From positions 2,790,001 through 2,854,000 of the forward strand of contig CP080408.1 in the NCBI GenBank assembly GCA_019448215.1: a stretch of 64,000 nucleotides of DNA. Reading direction: 5' to 3'. The notes under the pieces are model-generated. The model made no database searches and had not been told where the DNA came from. It was given only the letters and a program-made list of their open reading frames with translations. The translations under genes and the position numbers were made by a program. Every line of letters begins with the position of its first letter. Within the stretch, counting starts at the first letter, position 1. This stretch comes from Thalassovita mediterranea. Lineage in GTDB: Bacteria > Pseudomonadota > Alphaproteobacteria > Caulobacterales > Hyphomonadaceae. Shown piece by piece: positions 57,585 to 64,000 of the stretch.

Positions 57585-58937
57585 CTAACGCTTCGAGGAT
57601 TTTTCGCGCTGCTTCTGCTCTCTGAAGCCTTTGCTCCAGCCAGGCTTCTCGACCTGCTTGCCGCGGCCGAGCGCCAGCGCATCGTCCGACACATTGTCTG
57701 TGATGACCGAGCCGGAGCCGACGATCGCCCGTTCTCCGATTGTCACTGGCGCAACCAGCGCACTGTTAGACCCGATAAAGGCATCAGCGCCGATCTCGGT
57801 GCGATATTTCAGGAAGCCATCATAATTACAGAAGATTGTACCGGCGCCGATATTGGCGCCAGCGCCGACTGAGCCATCGCCCAAATAAGCAAGATGATTG
57901 GCCTTGGCGCCCTTTCCGACGCTTGTGTTCTTCACTTCCACGAAGTTGCCGATCCGCGCTTTTTCGCCAATTTCAGCGCCCGGACGGAGGCGGGCATACG
58001 GCCCGACTTCAGCGCCCGTTCGCACGATGGCGCCCTCAAGATGCGAGAAAGCGCGGATGCGCGCGCCCGTCTCCACTTCGACCCCAGTGCCGAAAACCAC
58101 GTTTGGCTCGATCACAACGTCGTTTGCAATCTTCGTATCGTGAGAAAAGAAGACCGTTTCGGGCGCCGTCATGGTGACCCCGTCGCGCAGCAATGCGCCG
58201 CGGCGCTTCTTCTGGAAGACCGCTTCGGCCTGCGCCAGCTCAACGCGTGAGTTGACGCCCAGAACGTCTTCCTCGTCGCATGTCACCGCACGGCAAACAC
58301 GACCTGCCTCATTCGCCAGCCCGACGATATCAGTGAGGTAATACTCACCCTTTGCATTATCGTTGGTGACCTTCGAGAGAAGCTCGAACACGAACTTGCG
58401 CGCCCCGGCCATGACGCCTGAATTGCAGAGCTTTATGGCGAGCTGTTCTTCGCTCGCTTCTTTTGCTTCGACGATGCCCTCCAGCCTGCCATCGGCACTT
58501 TGGATCAGGCGACCATAGGCACCGGGCTCTTCGGCTTCAAAGCCGAGCACGCCGACATCGGCACCGTTCGCGAGTTCGCCAAACAGATCATTCACAGCTG
58601 TTTCAGGGATGAGAGGGCAATCGCCATAGAGCACGATGAGATCACCGTCGAAGCCTGAAAGGGCCTGCTCGCCAGCCTGAACCGCGTGCCCAGTCCCCAT
58701 CGGCGGATCCTGAATGACGAAGGCGCCTTCACCCAGCACTTTCGTCACGTGATCCTGCAGTACCTGAGAGCCCGCGCTGACAACAACGATGATGCGGCTA
58801 CAGCCGGACCGGCGCGCCAGATCTATCGACCAGTCCAGCATGGCACGGCCACCAACCTGATGGAGCACCTTTGGAAGGTCTGACTTCATTCGTGTGCCCT
58901 GGCCCGCAGCCAGGATGAGCGCCGCCCGGTCTTTCAT
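57585..58937 (-). CDS. glmU: Bifunctional UDP-N-acetylglucosamine pyrophosphorylase / glucosamine-1-phosphate acetyltransferase
   Basis: Makes UDP-GlcNAc for peptidoglycan and lipid A. The 450-aa protein has an N-terminal uridyltransferase with LAAGQGTRMKSDLPKVLH, then left-handed beta-helix repeats, with NFVEVKNTSVGKG and NYDGFLKYRTEIG of the acetyltransferase. ATG 58937 is chosen; a TTG two codons earlier also reads in. It is divergent from gph with a gap of 79 bp. Confidence 0.96.
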   Translation of the reverse strand: MKDRAALILAAGQGTRMKSDLPKVLHQVGGRAMLDWSIDLARRSGCSRIIVVVSAGSQVLQDHVTKVLGEGAFVIQDPPMGTGHAVQAGEQALSGFDGDLIVLYGDCPLIPETAVNDLFGELANGADVGVLGFEAEEPGAYGRLIQSADGRLEGIVEAKEASEEQLAIKLCNSGVMAGARKFVFELLSKVTNDNAKGEYYLTDIVGLANEAGRVCRAVTCDEEDVLGVNSRVELAQAEAVFQKKRRGALLRDGVTMTAPETVFFSHDTKIANDVVIEPNVVFGTGVEVETGARIRAFSHLEGAIVRTGAEVGPYARLRPGAEIGEKARIGNFVEVKNTSVGKGAKANHLAYLGDGSVGAGANIGAGTIFCNYDGFLKYRTEIGADAFIGSNSALVAPVTIGERAIVGSGSVITDNVSDDALALGRGKQVEKPGWSKGFREQKQREKSSKR

Positions 58938-59016
58938 GATCAAAAAGTCTCGTTCTGCCTTGCCTTGTCGCCTAAACCATCAAACGACTCGATGCGAGAG
59001 GATAGAACAAGCAAGC

Positions 59017-59703
59017 ATGACTTCCGACACACTTTCCGGCTGGACGATTGTCTTTGACCTCGATGGCACGCTGGTCGACACCGCACCCGACCTTCATCTC
59101 GCCTTGAACCATTGCCTGTCCGAGGCGGGTTTCGAGACGGTACCTTTCGAGAGCATTCGCCACATGATTGGCCAAGGCGCGAAAGCGATGATCGAGAAAG
59201 GACTTGCCTTTCAGAGCGTGACTCAGGAGCCAGCAGAGCATGAACCTCTCTGGAAGTCATTCCTGCAGTACTATGAAGCGAATATTTGTCAGCGCAGTAC
59301 GCCGTTCGAAGACGTCTTAAAGTCTATCGAGGACTTGGCAGCGAAAGGGGCAAAGCTCGCAATCTGCACGAACAAGACCCAGCATCTCGCAGAGATGCTG
59401 ATTGATGCGCTCGGACTGTCGAGCCGCTTTGCAACGATCTGCGGCGCTGACAGCGTTCCGAACAAGAAACCGTCCGGCGATCATATCCTTTATACCGTCG
59501 ATCGCGCCGGGGGCCTGGCGGAAAAGGCAATTATGATTGGCGACAGCCAGACAGACGAAAGGGCAGCCCGGAATGCCGGACTGCCCTTCGTGTACGTTAC
59601 ATTTGGATATGGTCCATCACCCGATAACTGGGATGACACAGCATTTCGCGCATCATCCTATAAAGAGGTAATGTCCGCTATCCGGTCGATCGCGATGCCT
59701 TAG
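59017..59703 (+). CDS. gph: Phosphoglycolate phosphatase-like HAD hydrolase
   Basis: HAD-superfamily phosphatase of 228 aa with motif I FDLDGTLVDTAPD (Asp14, Asp16), motif II CTNKT, motif III Lys in NKKPSGDH and motif IV GDSQTDERAARNAG. The cap and motif spacing fit Gph, which clears 2-phosphoglycolate, though other sugar phosphates are possible. ATG 59017 begins MTSDTLSGWT. The stop overlaps the convergent small gene by four bases. Confidence 0.88.
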   Translation: MTSDTLSGWTIVFDLDGTLVDTAPDLHLALNHCLSEAGFETVPFESIRHMIGQGAKAMIEKGLAFQSVTQEPAEHEPLWKSFLQYYEANICQRSTPFEDVLKSIEDLAAKGAKLAICTNKTQHLAEMLIDALGLSSRFATICGADSVPNKKPSGDHILYTVDRAGGLAEKAIMIGDSQTDERAARNAGLPFVYVTFGYGPSPDNWDDTAFRASSYKEVMSAIRSIAMP

Positions 59704-59948
59704 GCAGCTTCGACGACAGCGTCGTTCGGACGATAGGTCGTGCGAACTTCTTCCTGCGTCTTTGCAATGCGACGGCGTGGCATGCCGTTCACCATGTTGC
59801 TGCGCAGGTCGGTACGCGCGCTGCGCATGGCAGGAACGAAACCAGCATCGACCAGGTCAACGTCGACTTCATAGCCGCGCTCTGCCCAATACTCGCGAAT
59901 TTTCTCACGAAGACGTTTTGCACCTTCGTTGTTGCACCAATCTTTCAT
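59700..59948 (-). CDS. Small hypothetical protein, probably conserved
   Basis: Protein of 82 aa, no named family. It is charged and soluble-looking, with a helix REKIREYWAERGYEVDVDLV then AGFVPAMRSARTDLRSNMVNGMP. Similar small proteins seem to occur in related alphaproteobacteria (from memory, not searched). ATG 59948 has GGAGAG about seven bases upstream. A long non-coding region upstream suggests regulated expression. Confidence 0.75.
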   Translation of the reverse strand: MKDWCNNEGAKRLREKIREYWAERGYEVDVDLVDAGFVPAMRSARTDLRSNMVNGMPRRRIAKTQEEVRTTYRPNDAVVEAA

Positions 59949-60016
59949 TTCAATCTCTCCAGACTATTTATTGAGGCTCGGAGGCTTAGCTCCAGCCCGT
60001 CTGTCCTTCTTTGTTG

Positions 60017-60034
60017 CTCGTTTTATTCAACGAG
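60017..60034. repeat. Inverted repeat upstream of the 82-aa gene
   Basis: Perfect arms CTCGTT and AACGAG flank TTATTC, about 70 bases before the start of the small minus-strand gene. The size fits an operator. Confidence 0.45.
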
Positions 60035-60129
60035 GGACATCTCTATGTCAGACCCCGTTCGTGTCGGTTAAATGACAACTTGAGCGGCGATTCACAACCC
60101 TTTCGGACTATGAAATTAGGTTTAGTTTT

Positions 60130-60170
60130 GAATATGAATGGCTGTTCATACTGAACACTTGTTCATATTC
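60130..60170. repeat. Nested palindromes with repeated GTTCA half-sites
   Basis: Outer arms GAATATGAA (60130-60138) and TTCATATTC (60162-60170) enclose three half-sites: GTTCA at 60144, TGAAC at 60152 and GTTCA at 60161. They form two overlapping small palindromes with spacers of three and four bases. This resembles a multi-dimer operator. The spacing does not match the alphaproteobacterial SOS box GTTC-N7-GTTC. Confidence 0.55.
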
Positions 60171-60405
60171 GGGGAGCGCCCGCAAAATCGCGCCCCTTGA
60201 ACCATTTCAAATGCAACTAAAATGCTTGTTCGATGACTTATTGGAGTGGGCACGGGCAAATTTCACCTCGGTCAATCGCAAATCCGGCATCGAACCAATG
60301 TGTCGCACCCGACTGACGCAAGGTGAGCTGATTGCAATTATGCATATCTAATTTGCGCAATTATTCTGAAAAACATCCTTCCTAAGCGCTTGATGTCTTA
60401 GCGCG

Positions 60406-60432
60406 TTGACCCATCAACGCCCCCGATATAAG
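60406..60432 (+). promoter_or_regulatory. Predicted promoter of tRNA-Val
   Basis: TTGACC (60406-60411) and TATAAG (60427-60432) lie 15 bases apart, or 16 if the -35 box is read one base earlier. The -10 box ends 18 bases before the tRNA. The boxes match well; the spacing is slightly short. Confidence 0.5.
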
Positions 60433-60450
60433 ACCGCGCTTCCTGTTTTC

Positions 60451-60525
60451 GGGCGATTAGCTCAGTGGTAGAGCACTGCCTTCACACGGCAGGGGTCACT
60501 GGTTCGAACCCAGTATCGCCCACCA
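60451..60525 (+). tRNA. tRNA-Val (anticodon CAC)
   Basis: The acceptor GGGCGAT pairs with ATCGCCC, the anticodon stem CTGCC/GGCAG holds TTCACAC, and the T-arm is CTGGT-TCGAACC-CAG-like. Discriminator A, with CCA encoded. It lies 40 bases before the acyltransferase-like gene. Confidence 0.97.
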
Positions 60526-60565
60526 TCCAAACTCCAGGCGACCGAAACGGGAGACGGCCTGCAAG

Positions 60566-61270
60566 ATGAAGTCGCTCCTTCGATCTCCAATCGTTTCCGC
60601 TACGCTCGGCTATCTCATCTGGGCCTATATGGTCCTGTGCGCGCGCACGATCCGCTGGACTGTCGAGGGCGAGGATGCCTTCAAGCAGGCCTGGGCGACC
60701 GAAAGCGGCCTGCTGGTCGCTGGCTGGCACTCGAGAGTCCTTCTTCTGCCTGTGATCTGGAGCAAGATCGCACGCAAGCTCCCCGCGAAGAAGTACCCGA
60801 CCTCAATGCTCATCTCCCTGTCGAAAGACGGTGAAGCGGTCGCCAAGGCTATTGAGCATCTTGGACTGGAAGCGGTGCGAGGATCATCCTCTCACAAGAA
60901 AAAGAACAAGAATAAGGGCGGCGCCGCGGCCGTCGCAGAAACAAGCCGTCGCCTTCGCTCTGGTAGCGTTGTCTGCATTACCCCAGACGGCCCCCGCGGT
61001 CCGGCTGAGACGGTGCAAGCAGGCACACTAATCATGGCGCAACGTACCGACGCGCTCATCATTCCTTATGCACTCGATTGCCGTCCCGTGTTCAGACTGG
61101 ACACCTGGGACAGATTCATGATCCCTCTGCCCTTCACAAAAGGGGCGATGATCCTCGGGTCGCCTCTCAACGTGAGCAGGAACGCCGGTAAGGAAGAAAG
61201 ACTGCGCCAGATAGAAGACGCTATGCGTGCGGCACATCAGCGAGCCGCTGCCATCATTGCAAAGCGCTAG
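60566..61270 (+). CDS. DUF374 family lysophospholipid acyltransferase-like protein
   Basis: Protein of 234 aa with an N-terminal hydrophobic segment. It carries the DUF374 pattern of a short acyltransferase domain: GWHSRVLLLP (HxxxxP-type region, with His54), LISLSKDGEAVAKAIEHLGLEAVRGSS, and TPDGPRGPAETVQAGT. The family lies beside Kdo/lipid A genes in alphaproteobacteria and is thought to act on lipid A or a related lipid. Its neighbours waaA and lpxK support an envelope role. Confidence 0.88.
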   Translation: MKSLLRSPIVSATLGYLIWAYMVLCARTIRWTVEGEDAFKQAWATESGLLVAGWHSRVLLLPVIWSKIARKLPAKKYPTSMLISLSKDGEAVAKAIEHLGLEAVRGSSSHKKKNKNKGGAAAVAETSRRLRSGSVVCITPDGPRGPAETVQAGTLIMAQRTDALIIPYALDCRPVFRLDTWDRFMIPLPFTKGAMILGSPLNVSRNAGKEERLRQIEDAMRAAHQRAAAIIAKR

Positions 61271-61316
61271 CAGTTCAGCGTCTGGCGAAGCCTGTAGAGC
61301 AGATTATCTTCACCAG

Positions 61317-62588
61317 ATGAGCATGGGCCGCATCCTTTACAGAACCACGACGCGTGCCGCGCAGCCCTTTCTGGGCCCCCTGCTGCGCCGACGGGCAAAA
61401 CGCGGCAAGGAAAATGCCCAGCGAATACCGGAGCGTTTTGCGCGTTCGAACGTCGATCTGACCCCGGCCCACCTAGTCTGGATGCATGGCGCCAGCATCG
61501 GTGAGACCAGATTGCTTCTCGACCTTGCCGAAAGGCTGGGTACCACACACCCCGAACTCCACTTTCTCTTTACAAGCCAGACGCAGACGGCCGCTGAGCT
61601 GATAGGTCGGCGCCTCGCAAGCTCTGAAACGCTTGCCGGACGCAGCCGCTATCAAGTCGCGCCGCTTGACACACCGAGCATTGCGGCCCGCTTTCTCGAC
61701 ATCTGGCAGCCGATCCTTTGTGTCTTTGCTGAGGGTGAAATCTGGCCGAACCTCATACTTGAAGCCAGCAGCCGCAAGATTCCGCTAGCCCTAGTGAATG
61801 CCCGCATGACGGCCAAGTCACTCAAGGGCTGGACCAGCTGGCAAGGCTTCGCGCGCGAAGTCTTTTCCAGCTTCGACGCCATCGTGGCTGCAGACGAACG
61901 AACAGCGGACGGGCTGGAAAGACTGGCCGACGGCAAGATCCCATGCCCCGGCAGCCTCAAACTCTCGCTCTCGGTCACAGAAGCCAGCGAAGCGGAGGCT
62001 CAAGCCATTCGCAATACCTTCATTGGTGGCCGCCGGTGTCTTGTCGCCGTATCGACTCATGAGGGCGAGGAAACGTGGATACTTGATGCGGTAGAAGGAA
62101 TTGAGCCGCGACCTGCTCTTGTCATCATTCCCCGGCATCCCGAACGCCGCGAGAAAATCATAAATCTGCTCAATGAACGTGGACTCAGCCACTCCGTTCG
62201 CTCTCGCGAAGAAGTTCCTGAGACCAGCCATGACGTCCTTCTTTGCGACACGCTTGGTGAGGTCAGTCTGTTCGCGAGCGTTGCCGACAGCGTTTATCTC
62301 GGCGGCGGGCATGCAGAGGGGGTTGGCGGACACAACCCCATCGAGATCCTGCGTCTTGGGCGCCCCGTTCTCACCGGTCCGCATATACATAACTTCTCCG
62401 ACCTCGCAGCCACGCTGGAAGACGACCCGGGCTTCAGGATTGTCAAAGACGTCGATACTCTGAGACGCGAATTCCCATTGCCGGCGCCCTCACAGGCTCT
62501 GAGAATTTCGCTTGAGGCACGCGCACTGGAACCGATGCGCGTCACGCTTGAGGCGCTCGACAGCCTCCTGCCACAGTCCGCACCATGA
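61317..62588 (+). CDS. waaA: 3-deoxy-D-manno-octulosonic acid transferase
   Basis: Adds Kdo to lipid A precursors. The 423-aa protein has an N-terminal hydrophobic/basic region, the GT30 catalytic block WMHGASIGETRLL, EGEIWPNLIL, PGSLKLSL, and the donor-site region GGGHAEGVGGHNPIE. The start is uncertain: ATG 61317 and ATG 61323 fit the family length, no strong ribosome site is seen, and the frame is open back to 61227. It overlaps lpxK by four bases. Confidence 0.94.
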   Translation: MSMGRILYRTTTRAAQPFLGPLLRRRAKRGKENAQRIPERFARSNVDLTPAHLVWMHGASIGETRLLLDLAERLGTTHPELHFLFTSQTQTAAELIGRRLASSETLAGRSRYQVAPLDTPSIAARFLDIWQPILCVFAEGEIWPNLILEASSRKIPLALVNARMTAKSLKGWTSWQGFAREVFSSFDAIVAADERTADGLERLADGKIPCPGSLKLSLSVTEASEAEAQAIRNTFIGGRRCLVAVSTHEGEETWILDAVEGIEPRPALVIIPRHPERREKIINLLNERGLSHSVRSREEVPETSHDVLLCDTLGEVSLFASVADSVYLGGGHAEGVGGHNPIEILRLGRPVLTGPHIHNFSDLAATLEDDPGFRIVKDVDTLRREFPLPAPSQALRISLEARALEPMRVTLEALDSLLPQSAP

Positions 62589-63589
62589 TGCGCTCTCCAC
62601 GCTTCTGGGACCGCGACGTCGATCCGAAGTCCAGGGAGGGGGCACCCGTTACGCGGCTGCTCCTGACGCCTCTGGCAGCGATCTATGCAGAGGTCACGGC
62701 ACGGCGGATCAGGAATGCCACTCCATTAAAGCTTGGCATCCCGGTGATCTGCGTGGGCAATCTGACGGCGGGAGGCAGCGGGAAAAGCCCTGTCGTCGCT
62801 GCAATACGTCAGCATCTTGGGAGCCTACCGCGCGGCATACGCGCCGCCAGCCTTTCGCGCGGCTATGGGGGAAAGCTTAAAGATCCTCTTCGAGTTGATC
62901 CTGAAACCCATGACGCCTCGCAGGTCGGCGACGAGGCCCTTATGCTCTCTCAATCGGGAGAAGCGTGGATTGGCGCGGATCGCGCGGCTGCCGGAAAAGC
63001 GATGGAGGCTGATGGTGTTGACGTCATCATTATGGATGACGGGTTCCAGAATCCGGGGTTGGACAAGTCGCTATCTATTATTGTCGTCGACAGCGCAGCA
63101 GGTTTCGGCAACGGCCACGTCATTCCCAAAGGCCCGCTGCGCGAACCTGTTGAGGCAGGCCTTGCCCGAGCAGACGCCATCATTCTCATGGGCGATGGTA
63201 ATCCACCTGCTGGTATCGATGGCTTTGAAGGCCCGGTCATGCGCGCTTCCATCCGGCCCGTATCCGCGCCGCCTCCCGGGACCTATGTCGCTTTTGCGGG
63301 CATCGGACGACCCGAAAAATTCTTCGATACTCTGAAGGCCTGCGGGACGCCTCCGATAGACGCTGTCCCCTTTGGCGATCACCATGTCTACACTGACCGC
63401 GACCTTAGATATCTTCGAGCGCTAGCTGCAGATCACAACGCGCAGCTCATCACTACAGAGAAAGACCTTGTTCGACTGTCGCCTGAGCAGAGGCGGGGTA
63501 TCGTCACCCTGCCCGTCACTGCTCAGTTCGAAGAAGCGGACGATCTGGCGAAACTTCTCAAGCCTGTTACAGACGGGCTGACAAAATGA
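62585..63589 (+). CDS. lpxK: Tetraacyldisaccharide 4'-kinase
   Basis: Phosphorylates the 4' position of the lipid A disaccharide. The 334-aa protein has an N-terminal hydrophobic stretch, the P-loop VGNLTAGGSGKSP at about 57-69, SRGYGGK, DDGFQN with the catalytic-type Asp, and a C-terminal TTEKDLVRL. The start ATGA overlaps the waaA stop, and the stop overlaps the next gene in the same way, so the three are translationally coupled. Confidence 0.96.
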   Translation: MMRSPRFWDRDVDPKSREGAPVTRLLLTPLAAIYAEVTARRIRNATPLKLGIPVICVGNLTAGGSGKSPVVAAIRQHLGSLPRGIRAASLSRGYGGKLKDPLRVDPETHDASQVGDEALMLSQSGEAWIGADRAAAGKAMEADGVDVIIMDDGFQNPGLDKSLSIIVVDSAAGFGNGHVIPKGPLREPVEAGLARADAIILMGDGNPPAGIDGFEGPVMRASIRPVSAPPPGTYVAFAGIGRPEKFFDTLKACGTPPIDAVPFGDHHVYTDRDLRYLRALAADHNAQLITTEKDLVRLSPEQRRGIVTLPVTAQFEEADDLAKLLKPVTDGLTK

Positions 63590-64000
63590 GCGACAGCAAC
63601 ACCCAATACGTTCGACCGAAAGATATTGATGATCGGTCCACCTGGCGCCAGCGCCTGGCCTGGCGGCTGGAAGCAATAGCATGGGATTTCATCTATTGGT
63701 GGCCGATGAAAGCGCTGGGGCCTGAACGCGCATCGAATTTCGCCGGCTGGCTGGTAAAACGCATTGCACCGCTTCTTAGCCAGAACAAGACCGTCAAACG
63801 CAATCTCCGCATGGCTTTCCCTGATTGGAGCGACGAACAAATCGACAAGGTGGCGGAGGCCGCTTGGGAAAGCGTCGGTCGGACCGCTGGCGAACTGCCG
63901 CATCTGCCGAAAATTCATCCTTATGAAGGCGACCGGGTGGACGTCGTTCATCCAGAACGGCTCGATGCCGTGGAAGCCAGCGAAACCGGCGCCGTTTTCA
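63586..64000 (+). CDS. lpxL: Lipid A lauroyl/myristoyl acyltransferase, 5' portion (partial)
   Basis: The first 138 residues of an LpxL/HtrB-type acyltransferase; the gene runs off the right edge. Visible features are an N-terminal hydrophobic segment (AWDFIYWWPMKALG), SQNKTVKRNLRMAFPDWSDEQ, and AWESVGRTAGELPH, which match the region before the HX4D catalytic motif (not in the window). The ATG at 63586 overlaps the lpxK stop as ATGA. It completes a lipid A operon. Confidence 0.9.
   Translation, partial: MSDSNTQYVRPKDIDDRSTWRQRLAWRLEAIAWDFIYWWPMKALGPERASNFAGWLVKRIAPLLSQNKTVKRNLRMAFPDWSDEQIDKVAEAAWESVGRTAGELPHLPKIHPYEGDRVDVVHPERLDAVEASETGAVF

Larger units (their letters stand above)
59949..60450. 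other. AT-rich intergenic region with palindromes
   Basis: About 500 bases with no convincing gene and visibly lower GC than its surroundings. It holds an inverted repeat at 60017-60034, nested palindromes at 60130-60170 and the tRNA-Val promoter near its right end. It probably contains the promoter of the minus-strand 82-aa gene. Confidence 0.7.

Noticed and set aside
60144-60165. Possible LexA (SOS) box in GTTCATACTGAACACTTGTTC
   Set aside because: The two direct GTTC elements are 13 bases apart, not the 7 of the alphaproteobacterial SOS box.
59949-60450. Replication origin or small RNA in the AT-rich gap
   Set aside because: No cluster of DnaA boxes and no hairpin with a T-run typical of an sRNA terminator could be found by eye.
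60482-60730. Minus-strand frame running over tRNA-Val
   Set aside because: Its C-terminus GDTGFEPVTPAV is the familiar false translation of a tRNA; the rest is antisense to the DUF374 gene.
1-64000. CRISPR arrays, toxin-antitoxin pairs, phage or insertion sequences
   Set aside because: No regularly spaced direct repeats, integrase, transposase or paired toxin-antitoxin-like small genes were seen.

Overview
The window is a GC-rich, densely coded bacterial chromosome segment that looks alphaproteobacterial, most likely of the Hyphomonadaceae/Caulobacterales type. Reasons: a complete 14-subunit nuo operon in alphaproteobacterial order, a free-standing NDUFS4-type complex I accessory subunit, DUF1467 and DUF2842 small proteins, a ProRS of about 440 residues that appears to lack an insertion domain, a class II DAHP synthase, a class I PHA synthase and an Atm1-type ABC exporter. 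The assignment is inferred from gene content, with no marker-gene comparison. No prophage, insertion sequence, integrase or CRISPR array was seen; nearly everything is core chromosome.

Layout. Bases 1-23902 form one unbroken minus-strand run. Read in its own direction it is nuoA-B-C-D-E-F-(126-aa membrane protein)-G-H-I-J-K-L-M-N, birA, coaX, RNase J, methylmalonyl-CoA epimerase, DUF1467, proS, lolC/E, lolD and the 5' part of dnaE. Many neighbours are translationally coupled (TGATG, TAATG, ATGA or GTGA junctions). It starts behind a leader with two strong inverted repeats. Bases 23.9-25.1 kb hold an orphan W-rich small ORF and a cluster of REP-like palindromes. Bases 25.1-28.8 kb carry four minus-strand tRNAs (Phe, Arg, Pro, Glu) interleaved with a sphingosine-1-phosphate-lyase-like enzyme, the NDUFS4-like protein, a PaaI-type thioesterase, a DUF192 protein and a double cold-shock-domain protein.

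Bases 28.9-34.7 kb hold recJ, glpX, hom, an aminotransferase and a lipoprotein. Then come phaC facing argC (3' ends overlapping), rpsI-rplM, a lipoprotein facing ctaA (again overlapping), DUF2842, a phosphatidylserine-decarboxylase-like protein lacking its catalytic residues, an Atm1-type exporter, a LOG protein, gltX, nadE and a DegT/Gfo-Idh nucleotide-sugar pair. Further right are an MDR reductase, an RNase H-fold-like unknown, HU, a MATE exporter, DAHP synthase, glutathione reductase, rpiA, glmU, gph, a small conserved-looking protein, tRNA-Val, and a lipid A cluster (DUF374 acyltransferase, waaA, lpxK, lpxL 5' end).

Themes are aerobic respiration (complex I, heme A synthesis), envelope biogenesis (Lol, Kdo/lipid A, GlmU, lipoproteins), amino-acid synthesis (Hom, ArgC, DAHP synthase), carbon storage (PHA), redox/glutathione (Gor, Atm1) and translation. 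No clearly new multi-gene system was found. The most unusual points are the Psd-like pseudoenzyme, the extra protein inside the nuo operon, the HhH tail on NuoE, the tRNA-flanked NDUFS4 gene, the rplM promoter lying inside a divergent gene, the phaC/argC antisense overlap, and nested palindromes in two intergenic regions.
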